Part shown: in pieces, positions 16,604-25,944 of the stretch | Position numbering within the stretch: position 1 is the stretch's first letter | How the letters are laid out: each line of letters opens with the position of its first letter | From: Actinomadura sp. J1-007 | GTDB taxonomy: Bacteria; Actinomycetota; Actinomycetes; Streptosporangiales; Streptosporangiaceae | Assembly (NCBI RefSeq): GCF_009793335.1 | Contig: NZ_WING01000001.1 | Coordinates: forward strand, 7,130,001-7,194,000 | Length of the DNA: 64,000 nucleotides | Direction of reading: 5' to 3' | Translations under genes and position numbers: made by a program | Notes under the pieces: generated by a model | What the model was told of the DNA's origin: nothing | The model's input: only the letters and a program-made list of their open reading frames with translations | Database searches by the model: none

Positions 16604-18187
16604 CTACGCAGGAGGTCTGACGCCCTTGCAGCCCCGGTCGATGCGGCCGGTGTTGAAGTAGGTCACGATGTCGGCGGCGCATTCGGGCACGCTCAGGGCC
16701 GAGGTGTGCACGTCGTCGTCGACGGTGTAGATCTCGCCGCCGACGGCGCGTTGCGTCTGCCGCGTCCACTCGTACGCGGTGGCCTGCTCGTACCGGTGCC
16801 CGGACAGCACGAGCGGTGCCTCGCCGCGCTGGAACCGCAGCTCCTGTGCGGGCAGCGGCCAGCCGGCGCACGGGACGGCGGGGCCGAAGGCCCGGCCGGT
16901 CACCGGGTCACGCTTGAGGCGCTTCCAGTAGTCGGCCCATGCGCGGGAGAAGCTGAGCCGACTGAAGTCTTCGTTGCACTTGGTCGCCCGATGCATCGTG
17001 ATGTTGAGGATTTCGGGCGCGCCGGGAACGGGCTTGGCCGGTTCGGCGCCGAACATCTCCTTGACGGTGGGGGGTGCTGTGGGGCCGGTGGCATGTCGGA
17101 GCTCGGCGAGCGCCTGCCCGGCCCGTGACCAGTCGGGAGAGGTCTTGCCGGCCAGCAGGGCGATGGTCACACCGTCGACGGAGTTCTTCATATCGGCGAA
17201 CTTCTTGGGGTGCCGGTCGTAGTCGCGGCGGAGTTTCAAGACCGCGGCCCGTACCTGCGCCGCGGTGGTGCCGAGCCCGTAGGTGGCGTGGCGGCGGGCG
17301 AGCCAGGCCGCCATGCGCGCGAAGTTGCGCTCGGCGGCGTCGGCGGTCACATTTCCGGACTTGTCGACGCGGTGACGGGTCCAGGGCGGTGGCACGCTGT
17401 CCAGGAAGGCGCGTCCCGCCCGCCCGGGAAACATGCTGCGATACATGAGCCCGAACCATACGCCTTGGGACGCGCCGTAAAGGTTGAGCTTCGGCTCGCC
17501 CAGCGCGGCCCGCACCCGGTCCAGGTCCCTGACCACGTTCATGGAGGTGAGCTGGCCGAGGAAGGCCGGATCGGACCGCCCGCAGGAGCGGTTGCTGGAC
17601 ACCTGGGCGTCATAGCTCTTCTTGGCCGACGCCTTGGTCGGCAGTCCCGGCTTCTCGGTGCCGGGACCCGGGTTGTTGGGGTCGGCACCCGGGATCCCGC
17701 AGCGGGTCGAGGTGCTCTGGGTGCTGTAGTTCACCCCGCGGGGATCAATGCCGATGAGGTCATATCGGTCATTGAGCCGCGCGCTCTCCTTGTTCTTGAG
17801 CGTGACATAGGTGAGGGGCGCCAGGAACCCGGCCTTGCCCGGCCCGCCGGTCAGGTAGGCGATGGAGCCGAGCCGGCGCTTGTTGTCCACGGCGCCCAGC
17901 CGGGTGATCGCGATGCTGATCTTCCGGCCGTTCGGGCGGCGGTAGTCCAGCGGCACGCTGACCCTTCCGCATTCGAGGCGCTTCATCTGGGCCCGGAACT
18001 GCGGTATCTGCTTGTCGGAGATGCCCTGGGTCCGGATCGCCGCGTCGGAATAGGACGGACAGGGCCACCAGTCGACCGTGGGGTGATCCGCCGCGGCGGC
18101 CGCGGCGGGCGGAACCGCCGCCACCCCAGTCGACGCGACACCCCCCACGGCCAGACCGACGACACGCATCGCTGTCGCACGATTCAC
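16604..18187 (-). CDS. Secreted alpha/beta hydrolase, TAP-like (tripeptidyl aminopeptidase type)
   Basis: A 527-residue secreted hydrolase of the Streptomyces SlpD/SlpE/TAP group, which removes peptides from protein N-termini outside the cell. The signal peptide (VVGLAVGGVASTGVAAVPPA, then an Ala-rich cleavage zone) follows a GTG start at 18187 with AAGGA upstream. Family motifs: VSVPLDYRRPNG, AYLTGGPGKAG oxyanion strand, LIGIDPRGV, nucleophile elbow LYGASQGVWFG, and the C-terminal TAP-like domain with APLVLSGHRYEQAT and the acidic/His region DDDVHTSAL. Cysteines at CGIP, SCGRSD and PCAGW probably form disulfides. Stands alone. Confidence 0.85.
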   Translation of the reverse strand: MNRATAMRVVGLAVGGVASTGVAAVPPAAAAAADHPTVDWWPCPSYSDAAIRTQGISDKQIPQFRAQMKRLECGRVSVPLDYRRPNGRKISIAITRLGAVDNKRRLGSIAYLTGGPGKAGFLAPLTYVTLKNKESARLNDRYDLIGIDPRGVNYSTQSTSTRCGIPGADPNNPGPGTEKPGLPTKASAKKSYDAQVSSNRSCGRSDPAFLGQLTSMNVVRDLDRVRAALGEPKLNLYGASQGVWFGLMYRSMFPGRAGRAFLDSVPPPWTRHRVDKSGNVTADAAERNFARMAAWLARRHATYGLGTTAAQVRAAVLKLRRDYDRHPKKFADMKNSVDGVTIALLAGKTSPDWSRAGQALAELRHATGPTAPPTVKEMFGAEPAKPVPGAPEILNITMHRATKCNEDFSRLSFSRAWADYWKRLKRDPVTGRAFGPAVPCAGWPLPAQELRFQRGEAPLVLSGHRYEQATAYEWTRQTQRAVGGEIYTVDDDVHTSALSVPECAADIVTYFNTGRIDRGCKGVRPPA

Positions 18188-18692
18188 AACAAGGATCCTT
18201 TCCTCGCGAGAACGCGCGAGAAGCACCCACCAAAGAGCTTCCGAAGCTCCCCACGCCGAGTTCGAGGACCACAGGTAGCTCCACAGATGTTTCCTCACCG
18301 TTTCCCCGGCTCTGCGGGAACCTCGATCACCATGATCAGCAGGACGTTGGTACGGCGGTGTCCGGCGTCGAGGACACGCGGCCGACTCTCCTGACCAACA
18401 CCGGGACCTCGGCCCGCAACGTGCTGCGCTACACCACTCAGTGTCCGCCGGCCACCACCCCTCGCCCCGTCAGCAGGCGCCGGATTCGCGGTCGTCAGTT
18501 GACTGAGTCCTCACAGCGACGACGAACCCGCCCCCGCCTCGCCGCACTCCCGAACGCGAACCATCTACTTGCCTTACATGACTGACAGAGCCCTAGACCG
18601 GATGCCCAGTTCGGCCCGCAGCGCCTTGAGCGCGGCATCACTGGGCCGCGATCGTCCTGCTTTGGATCAATGCATGATCCACCGGACAGCCT
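18188..18692. other. Intergenic region between peptidase and MMPL genes
   Basis: About 500 bases. Frames here lack homology I can recognise. A minus-strand stretch near 18585-18655 reads DAALKALRAELGI and could be the end of a lost small gene. The peptidase promoter should lie just above 18187. Confidence 0.35.
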
Positions 18693-20884
18693 CTAGCGAG
18701 GCGACCGGTCCGGGAGTGCGTGCGGCACCATGTGGTCTTCGTCGGCCCCGGCCGGTCCGGCGCGGTGGCGGCCGTCCGCCGCCGGCGGGACTCGCAGGAG
18801 CGCCGCGGCCCAGGCGGGCAGCCACCAGTTCCAGCGGCCCAGCAGCGCGACCATCGCGGGCACGAGCAGCGCGCGGACGACCGTCGCGTCCAGCAGGATG
18901 CCGAGCCCGAGGCCCGTCGCGAAGATCTTCACCTCGATGATGGGCGCGGCCGCCAGGGAGGCGAACGCCAGGAACAGGATCAGCGCCGCGCTGGTCACCA
19001 GGCGGCCGGTCCGTCCGATGCCCTCGACGACGGCTGCCTCGGTGGATCCGGTGCGGTCGTACTCCTCCCGCATCCGGGCGAGGATGAAGACCTCGTAGTC
19101 CATCGACAGCCCGTAGAGGAAGGCGAACACCATCGCCGGGACGAACACCGCGATGGAACCGGTCGCCGAGACCCCCACAACTGCTCGCTGCCGTGCCCGT
19201 GCTGCCAGACCAGCACGGTCGCGCCGAGCACGGCCGCGAGGGACAGCAGGTTGAGCAGCACCGCCTTCAGCGGAAGCAGGAGCGAGCGGAACGCTCGGGC
19301 CAGCAGCACGAACGTCAGCAGGCCGATGAGGCCGAGCATCAGCGGGAACGTCCCGTAGACCTTGTCGGTGAAGTCGAGGTCGGCCGCGGTCCCGCCGCCC
19401 ACCTGCACGCCCGGCGGCACGGCGGCGCGGACGGCCTTCACGGTGTCCTTGCCGGCGCCGGTACCGCCCTCGTCGGCGGGCAGCACGGTGACCAGGGCCG
19501 AGCCGCCCCTGCGCCAGGCGCCGTCGTCCGTCGCGGCGACCGCGTGCACGCCCGGCAGTGAGCGCAGGTCCGCTGCGACCCCGGCCGGGTCCGTGCCCGG
19601 CGGCACGAGCAGGTCAACGGGCGTCAGGACTCCGGAGGGCACCCCGCCGCGCTGCAAGGCGGCCAGGCCCTCGTACGCCGGACCGGACTTGGCCATGGCG
19701 CCGCTGTGCGCCTCGCCCAGGTTCAGGCCGAGCGCCGCGTACGCCAGGCAGGCGAGCACCGCCGTGGAGACCAGCACGGCCGCCCAGCGGAAACGCACCA
19801 CCAGCCGGGTCCAGGCCGTCCAGGCGCGGCTCGGCTCCGTCTCCGTGCGCAGCCGGGGCCGGTCGAGGCGCGGTCCGACGGCGGCCAGCACGACCGGGAG
19901 CAGGGTCAGCGTCGCCAGTGCGCTCACCATCGGGATGATCATTCCGCCGAGCGCGACGCTGCGCAGGAACCCCACCGGGACGACGAGCATGGCGGTCAGC
20001 CCGATGGCGACCGCGACCGCGCTGAACAGTACGGCGTGCCCGGCCGTCGCCATCGCCCGCCGCACGGCCTCCTCGCCCCGGTGGCCGCGCGCGCGTTCCT
20101 CCCGCCACCGGGTCACCAGCAGCAGCGAGTAGTCGACCGCGACGCCGAGCCCGATCAGCGCCACCACGAACTGCACCATGAAGTTGACGTCGGTGACGCC
20201 GGTGATCCCGTACACGACGAGGAACGAGGTCAGGATCGACACGACGGCGACGGCCAGCGGCACCACCGCCAGGAACGACCCGAACACGAAGGCCAGCACC
20301 ACCAGCGCGCCGACGCCGCCGACCAGGGTCTCGACGAGCACGCTGGGCCCCTCGCCGCCCGCGCCGTCCGCCAGCCCGTCCATGCCCGTGACCTGGACCG
20401 CCGTGCCGAGCGGCAGCGCGGACCGCAGCGCCTGCCGGAGCGGCTCGCCGAGGTCGGGCCCTTCGTCTCCGGCTCCGTCGGCGGACTCCTCCGCGTGCGG
20501 GAAGACCAGGCCGAACGTGGTCCGCCCGTCGGGGGAGACGAACCTGCGGTCTCCGGTGGAGGCGTAGGAGACGACGCGCGCGTCCAGCTTCCGTCCGGCC
20601 GTGCCGAACGCCTCTCCGATGGCCGCCTTCGCGGCCGGCGAGTCCACGGTCTGCCCGGCCGGAAGGGTGACCACGGGAACCAGCGGCGTGTGCGCGCCGC
20701 CCGTCCCGTACTGCCGGGCGATCGCCTCGTTCGCGTCGCGCGCCGCCGACCCCGGGGGCCCGAAGTCCTCCTTGAGCCGGTCGGTGACCTGCGTGGCGGC
20801 GAGCGCGCCCGCGCAGGTCAGCGCCAGCCATATCAGCGTGACCAGGAGCCTGTGCCGCAGCACCAGTCCAGTGAATCTCTCCAT
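18693..20884 (-). pseudogene. MMPL/RND-family exporter, frameshifted
   Basis: Resistance-nodulation-division exporter of the actinobacterial MMPL type (proton-driven export of lipids or hydrophobic drugs), about 730 residues. It starts MERFTGLVLRHRLLVTLIWL and has two repeats of one helix, a large loop and five helices. Family motifs include LIGLGVAVDYSLLLVTRW in the first half and GLSMDYEVFILARMREEYDR in the second. The frame breaks at a G run (about 19171-19175): TGGGGGTCTC read where six G are expected to give LWGVSATGSIAVFVP. One base restores full length. It is divergent from an OmpR-type two-component system that probably controls it. Confidence 0.85.
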
Positions 20885-20926
20885 GCGGCCCAGTGCAGCG
20901 GCCCGCTCTTCGGCGCCCCTTCGAGA

Positions 20927-20977
20927 GTTCTCAGAGATCGCAGTGAATCCGCGCCTCACAGCGTTCTCTCAGGGATC
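20927..20977. promoter_or_regulatory. Direct repeats in the MMPL/response-regulator intergenic region
   Basis: GTTCTCAGAGATC (20927-20939) and GTTCTCTCAGGGATC (20963-20977) form two similar direct repeats 36 bases apart, followed by TCTCTGAC. OmpR-type regulators bind direct repeats, and the site lies between the divergent exporter and the two-component genes. Control of both by the RR at 21020 is inferred. Confidence 0.45.
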
Positions 20978-21019
20978 TCTGACTGCGCCCACAGGGCAGA
21001 ACGGACAAGACTGGGCATC

Positions 21020-21733
21020 GTGACGAACACCCCGAGTGCCCCTCCCATCCGCGTCCTCGTGGTCGACGACGAGGACTACCTCGCCGACCTGGTCGCCACC
21101 GCCCTCCGGTACGAGGGCTTCGAGGCGGCGGTCGCCGGCTCCGGCGCCGAGGCCCTGCGGCAGGTGGCGCGGTTCGCCCCCGACCTCATCGTGCTCGACG
21201 TCATGCTGCCCGACGGGTCGGGGCTGGAGACCTGCGCGAGGCTGCGCCGCGACGGCTGCGAGGCGCCGGTGGTGTTCCTCACCGCCCGCGACGCCACCGA
21301 GGACAAGGTCAAGGGGCTGACGGTCGGCGGCGACGACTACGTGACCAAGCCGTTCAGCCTGGAGGAGCTGATCGCGCGCATCCGGGCCGTGCTGCGCCGC
21401 ACCCGGCCGCGCGGCGGCGCGCCGGCCCGGGCGGCGTTCGCCGACCTGGAGATCGACGAGGACTCCTACGAGGTGCGGCGCGGCGGCGATCTGGTCGAGC
21501 TCACCCCGACCGAGTTCAAGCTGCTGCGCTACCTGGTGCTCAACGCGGGACGCGTGCTGTCCAAGCGGCAGATCCTCGACCATGTGTGGGAGTACGACTT
21601 CGGCGGCGGCGACGGCGTCGTGCAGACCTACGTCAGCTACCTGCGGCGGAAGGTGGACGACCGCGATCCCCGCCTCATCCACACCGTGCCGCGCGTCGGC
21701 TACGTCATGCGCCTGCCCCGGGAGGGCCGGTGA
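21020..21733 (+). CDS. OmpR/PhoB-family response regulator
   Basis: A 237-residue response regulator. The receiver domain has VVDDEDYL, phosphoacceptor Asp in LIVLDVMLPDGSG and the conserved Lys in DDYVTKPFSLEEL. The C-terminal winged helix has VELTPTEFKLLRYLV and the recognition region VVQTYVSYLRRKVD. The GTG start at 21020 is inferred from the family N-terminus (IRVLVVDDE); the ribosome site is weak. The stop overlaps the kinase GTG (GTGA). Divergent from the MMPL exporter, which suggests it senses envelope or drug stress. Confidence 0.92.
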   Translation: MTNTPSAPPIRVLVVDDEDYLADLVATALRYEGFEAAVAGSGAEALRQVARFAPDLIVLDVMLPDGSGLETCARLRRDGCEAPVVFLTARDATEDKVKGLTVGGDDYVTKPFSLEELIARIRAVLRRTRPRGGAPARAAFADLEIDEDSYEVRRGGDLVELTPTEFKLLRYLVLNAGRVLSKRQILDHVWEYDFGGGDGVVQTYVSYLRRKVDDRDPRLIHTVPRVGYVMRLPREGR

Positions 21734-23205
21734 CCCTGCGCAGGCGGCTCGTCCTCATCGTGCTCGTGCTGCTCACGCTGGGCTTCGTCACCGCCGGGGC
21801 CTCGACCGTCGCCGCCCTGCTCGACTGGAAGACCACCACCGACGACCGGCTGATGACGCAGGTCGGACGCGAGGCCGCGGCGATCGTGTCCGCCCGCGCC
21901 GGGCGCGGCCAGGGGCTGACGCTCCCGCCCGAGAGCGGCGACCTGCGGCGCCTGTGGCGGGCGGGCGCCGGCCACGGCGGCTTCCCCTCGTTCCTTCAGA
22001 TCCGCGGCCCGGACGGCGCCGCGGTGCAGACGCTCGCGTTCGCCGAGACGCCCCCTGTCCCGGCCGCCGTCCGCGCGGGCCGGCCGAGCGAGGGCAACCC
22101 GGACGGGGAGCGCTTCTCCCGGATCGAGACGCGGGTGGCCGGTGACGGCGACCGTTCCGAGGGCCCGTTCGGCGGCCAGGCGCCCGACTGGCGCGTCCGC
22201 GCCGCGCTCCTGCCGGACGGGCAGGGCACGCTGGTCATGGCGATGCGCACCACCGAGCAGGACGAACTGCTCGGCCGGACGCTCGGCACGCTGGTCACGG
22301 TGACGGTCGCGGTCCTCGGCGGGGTCGGGCTGCTGGCCTGGTGGGCGATCCGGAGCGCGCTGCGCCCGCTGGACGAGATCGCCGAGACCGCGGCCGCGAT
22401 CGGCGGCGGGGACCTGGCTCGGCGGGTCGATGTGCCGGGCCCCCGGACCGAGGTCGGGCGGCTGAGCACCGCGCTCAACGGCATGCTCGCGCAGATCGAG
22501 GCGGCCTTCCGGGAACGCGAGGCGTCCGAGAACCGGCTGCGGCGCTTCATCGCGGACGCCTCGCACGAGCTCCGGACCCCGGTCGCCACCATGCGCGGCT
22601 ACGCCGAACTGTTCCGGCGCGGCGCCGCCGACCGGCCAGGGGACCTCGCCAAGGCGATGCGCCGCATCGAGTCCGAGGCCGAGCGCATGGGCCTGCTGGT
22701 GGACGAGATGCTGCTGCTGGCCCGGCTCGACCAGGGCCGCCCGCTGGAACGGCGGCCGGTCGACCTGGCCGTCCTGGCCGCGGATGCCGTCGCCGACGCC
22801 GGGGCCGTCGAACCCGGCCGCCCCCTCACCCTGGACGCCGCGGAACCGGTGATCGTCTCCGGGGACGCCGAGCGGCTGCGGCAGGTGCTCGCGAACCTGC
22901 TGGCCAACGTCCGCAGGCACACCCCCGCCGGCACGCCGGCCGCCGTCCGCGCGGCCCTGGACGGCGACCGAGCGGTCATCGAGGTGGCCGACCAAGGGCC
23001 GGGGCTCACCGAGGAGCAGCGCGCCAAGGTGTTCGAACGGTTCTACCGCGCCGACGCGGCCCGATCGCGCGACCACGGCGGCGCCGGCCTCGGCCTGTCG
23101 ATCGTCGCCGCCGTCGCGCAGGCGCACGGCGGCACGGCCACCGTCCGGTCCGCGCCCGGCGAAGGCGCGGTGTTCACCGTCACCCTCCCCACCGCGCCCA
23201 CCTGA
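21730..23205 (+). CDS. Sensor histidine kinase (OmpR-type partner)
   Basis: A 491-residue membrane sensor kinase. Order: TM1 (LVLIVLVLLTLGFVTAG), an extracytoplasmic sensor loop of about 150 residues, TM2 (LVTVTVAVLGGVGLLAWWAI), HAMP domain (LRPLDEIAETAAAIGGGDL), HisKA with phosphoacceptor His in IADASHELRTPVATMRGYAE, and HATPase_c (N-box VLANLLANVRRH, G1 VADQGPGL, G2 GGAGLGLSIV). GTG start coupled to the response regulator stop. The pair matches the TcrY/MprB-like kinases often found beside MMPL exporters. Confidence 0.92.
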   Translation: MTLRRRLVLIVLVLLTLGFVTAGASTVAALLDWKTTTDDRLMTQVGREAAAIVSARAGRGQGLTLPPESGDLRRLWRAGAGHGGFPSFLQIRGPDGAAVQTLAFAETPPVPAAVRAGRPSEGNPDGERFSRIETRVAGDGDRSEGPFGGQAPDWRVRAALLPDGQGTLVMAMRTTEQDELLGRTLGTLVTVTVAVLGGVGLLAWWAIRSALRPLDEIAETAAAIGGGDLARRVDVPGPRTEVGRLSTALNGMLAQIEAAFREREASENRLRRFIADASHELRTPVATMRGYAELFRRGAADRPGDLAKAMRRIESEAERMGLLVDEMLLLARLDQGRPLERRPVDLAVLAADAVADAGAVEPGRPLTLDAAEPVIVSGDAERLRQVLANLLANVRRHTPAGTPAAVRAALDGDRAVIEVADQGPGLTEEQRAKVFERFYRADAARSRDHGGAGLGLSIVAAVAQAHGGTATVRSAPGEGAVFTVTLPTAPT

Positions 23206-23265
23206 TCGCCCGCGCTGCGCTCGACCCGGCAGCCGTCACGGAACACGTCACAGAACGGGAGCGTC

Positions 23266-23355
23266 ATGAGCGCCCGTCGTCGTTACCTCAGTGATCTGTC
23301 CGACGCCCGCTGGAAGTCGATCGAGCCCACCCTGAACGGGTGGCGCGAGGGCGCA
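23266..23355 (+). pseudogene. IS5-family transposase N-terminal fragment
   Basis: The first 28 residues of an IS5-type transposase (MSARRRYLSDLSDARWKSIE, PTLNGWRE) follow an ATG at 23266, then homology stops. The remaining frame to 23484 is unrelated. Same transposase family as the remnant at 12466, but the opposite end of the protein. Confidence 0.6.
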
Positions 23356-23468
23356 TCGCGGGGAGGGGTCCCGGGCGCAGCGCTGATGATGGACGCGGAC
23401 TGGTCGACCCGTATCGGGAACACGCCCGTCTTGGACTCGACCGACTTCAAGCGGGAGGGAATGCTTCG

Positions 23469-23957
23469 ATGGCCACTGTGTTAGAGGAGAATCAGTGGAC
23501 GGTCCTTTCGCACCGCATGAGCCTGCGGGGACGCCCATCGGGGTCCAACACCTTCATTTGGTCGTACAAAGGTTCTCGCTATCTGGTCAAAAGGCCGGAA
23601 GACGGCCGTCCCGCGCGGCGCTGGTCAGTCCGATGCCCGGTGTGCGGAAAGGCGCTGACCTACTCCGTCTACAGCGTCGTTGCCACTCGTCGCAGACGGT
23701 GGCGTCGATGGATCGCCATGTGGGCCAGCATCGCCATCGCCACGTCGGTCTGGTTCATTCCGGTTGACCAGAATAGTGGCGACTCCGTCTTGTTCGACGT
23801 TTCTTTCTCGGCATTCTGCATCGCATACGTCCTGCTGCGGTTGGCAATTAACGAGAGGGGGTTCGTCGGGCACGGCGCCACCTGGGGACCGTGGCTCGTC
23901 ACCCCGCACCGAGTGGAGATCACCAACAAGGACGGTTCTGCTGCTGTGGGCATCTAG
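23469..23957 (+). CDS. Small membrane protein with N-terminal zinc ribbon, unknown
   Basis: A 162-residue protein not recognised. A CPVCGK motif (about residue 55) may be half of a treble-clef or zinc-ribbon site. Two hydrophobic helices follow (WIAMWASIAIATSVWFIP and LFDVSFSAFCIAYVLLRLAI), then a polar tail. ATG 23469 is preceded by GGGAGGGA. Codon use is less GC-extreme than in neighbours, suggesting recent arrival. It sits between an IS5 fragment and DUF574 methyltransferase genes. Confidence 0.55.
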   Translation: MATVLEENQWTVLSHRMSLRGRPSGSNTFIWSYKGSRYLVKRPEDGRPARRWSVRCPVCGKALTYSVYSVVATRRRRWRRWIAMWASIAIATSVWFIPVDQNSGDSVLFDVSFSAFCIAYVLLRLAINERGFVGHGATWGPWLVTPHRVEITNKDGSAAVGI

Positions 23958-24112
23958 AGCTAGGTGTGGCCTGGGTCGCTGAGGATTATGACGACACCAT
24001 CTTCCGGGCTCGGGTACCGGGAATTCGGCTGGGCGTAGCCGGATCGTCCGGTTCCGGCCACCCTTAACTCGCGCCTTGCGAGGCCCTGACAGCAGCGTGC
24101 GAGCATCGGCTC

Positions 24113-24934
24113 ATGTCAGACGGCCCACGGATTCCCTCGACTCTCGATGTCAGCCGGCCGTCCCCGGCCCGGGTGTACGACTACCTGCTCGGCGGACGCG
24201 ACAACTACGCCGTGGACCGGCAGGCGGCGGCGCGGGTCCTCGAGGTGTCGCCCGAGTCCGCGGACACCGCGCGCGCCAACCGCGCGTTCCTGGTCCGGGC
24301 AGCCCGGCACATGGCCGAAGACCTTCGGATCGACCAGTTCATCGACCTGGGCGCCGGCCTGCCGACCGTCCAGAACACCCACGAGGTCGTCCAGGCCGTC
24401 ACGCCGCAGGCCCGGGTGGTGTATGTCGACAACGACCCGATGACGCTCACCCATGCCCGCGCGCTGCTGGAGGAGAACTCGCGCACCGGCTACGTCCACG
24501 CCGACGTCCGCGACGTCGACGCGGTCCTGGGCGACGAGGTCACCCGCGGCCTGATCGACTTCGCCCGGCCTGTGGGGCTGCTCGCGGTCGCCGTGCTGCA
24601 CTTCGTCCCCGACTCCGACGACCCCGCGCGGCTGCTGGGCCGGTACGCCGACGCGCTCGCCCGCGGCGGCCACGTCGCGCTGACCCATGCGACCCGTACC
24701 GGTATGGATCCCGTGCTGCTCCAGCGGATCGACGACACCTACCGCAACGCGCCCAGTCCGCTGCGGCTGCGGTCGGCCGAGGAGATCCGCGCGCTGCTCG
24801 GCGGGCTGGAGGTGCTGGAGCCCGGGGTGGTCCCGGTGCAGGACTGGCCGCGTGCCGGGACGGACGGTCCGCTGGCGCTGCCGATGCTCAGCGCCCTGGC
24901 CCGCACAGGCTCCCCCGCCGGGGGCAGGGACTGA
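24113..24934 (+). CDS. SAM-dependent methyltransferase, DUF574 family (copy 1)
   Basis: A 273-residue DUF574 (Methyltransf_19) protein, abundant in actinomycetes with mostly unknown substrates. Hallmarks: the N-terminal signature PSPARVYDYLLGGRDNYAVD, RANRAFLVRAARHMA, motif I FIDLGAGLPTVQNTHE, acidic VVYVDNDPMTLTHARALL and DVRDVDAVL. Its stop overlaps the ATG of a second family member (TGATG), so the two are coupled. No biosynthetic context is visible. Confidence 0.92.
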   Translation: MSDGPRIPSTLDVSRPSPARVYDYLLGGRDNYAVDRQAAARVLEVSPESADTARANRAFLVRAARHMAEDLRIDQFIDLGAGLPTVQNTHEVVQAVTPQARVVYVDNDPMTLTHARALLEENSRTGYVHADVRDVDAVLGDEVTRGLIDFARPVGLLAVAVLHFVPDSDDPARLLGRYADALARGGHVALTHATRTGMDPVLLQRIDDTYRNAPSPLRLRSAEEIRALLGGLEVLEPGVVPVQDWPRAGTDGPLALPMLSALARTGSPAGGRD

Positions 24935-25727
24935 TGCCGCCCAAGGCGCGGCTGCCCCGTCAGGCCGACCTCGCCCGGCCGTCACCGGCCCGCACTTACG
25001 ACTGGCTGCTGGGCGGCACCGACAACTTCGCCGTGGACCGGCAGTTCGGGCATGAGCTGCTGGAGCTCCAGCCGATCGCCAGGACCGCGGCGCGGGCGAA
25101 CCGGGCGTTCCTGGTCCGGGTCGTTCGGTACATGGCCCACCGGGCGGGCCTCGACCAGTTCCTGGACATCGGGTCGGGGTTGCCGACGGTCGACAACGTG
25201 CACGAGATCGCGCTGCGGATCAACCCGGCGGCGCGGGTGGTGTACGTCGACAACGACCCGCACGTGCTCACGCACGCCCGCGCGCTGCTGGAGCATGATG
25301 AGCGGACGGTGATCGTCGATGGTGACTTCAGCGACCCGGAGGCGCTGCTGGCCGACCCGCAGATACGCGGGCACCTGGACCTGAGCCGCCCGGTCGGCGT
25401 CCTCGCGCTGGCGGCGCTGCATTCCTGCCCGGGGACGGCGCGGAGATCACCGCCCGTGCGCTGCGCACCGCGATCGCGCCCGGGAGCCACCTGGCGATCT
25501 CCTACGCCGCGCCGACCGAGGAGATGGTGAAGGTCACCGAGCTGGCGCAGCGGGCCATGAAGAAGGGGACCATGCGCAGCGCCGAGGAGATCGCCGGGCT
25601 GTTCGGGGATCTGGAGTTGCTGGAGCCGGGCCTGGTGACGGTGACGCGGTGGCGGCCGGACGAGACGCCCGTGCCCCCGGAGCTGCTGGAGGTCCCGCTG
25701 TTGGGCGGGCTGGCCCGGAAGCGCTGA
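24934..25727 (+). pseudogene. SAM-dependent methyltransferase, DUF574 family (copy 2), frameshifted
   Basis: Second DUF574 methyltransferase, translationally coupled to copy 1. It keeps ARPSPARTYDWLLGGTDNFA, FLDIGSGLPTVDNVHE and VVYVDNDPHVLTHARALL. At about 25427 the frame changes after LALAALH: CATTCCTG is read where CATTTCCTG would continue as HFLPGDGAEITARALRTAI, APGSHLAISYAAP and a normal C-terminus (LEPGLVTVTRWRPD). One missing T in a T-run explains the break; with it the protein is 264 residues. Confidence 0.8.
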
Positions 25728-25764
25728 GCGGCTGGCGTCGCGCCTGCACCAGCCGTCAGGCGAG

Positions 25765-25944
25765 TCAGCGACGGGTTCTGATGGTGTTCAGGAGCGTGTG
25801 CCAGACCTCTGCGGTTATCTCACCTCGGGGCCCGTGCGGATCCTTGGAATCACGGGCGGCGACACGGCCTTCGGAGGCGGCCACCTCGACGCACTGCCCG
25901 TTAACGTCACTGTGGCTGGATTTTCGCCATGCTGCTTCGCTTAT
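25765..25944 (-). pseudogene. DUF397 protein with a mutated start codon
   Basis: A 59-residue DUF397 protein, the usual small partner of XRE/DUF5753 regulators in actinomycete developmental and stress circuits. The body reads SEAAWRKSSHSDVNGQCVEV then RDSKDPHGP and WHTLLNTIRTRR. In its relatives the start is an ATG overlapping the upstream stop (ATGA). Here the same position is ATA (25944-25942) overlapping TAA, and no other start is available in frame. A G-to-A change at the start codon is the simplest reading. Confidence 0.6.

Noticed and set aside
18358..18585. 75-codon plus-strand frame in the peptidase/MMPL gap
   Set aside because: No ribosome site, homology or context; low-complexity end.
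24116..24985. Minus-strand frame opposite the first DUF574 methyltransferase
   Set aside because: Shadow of the methyltransferase gene.
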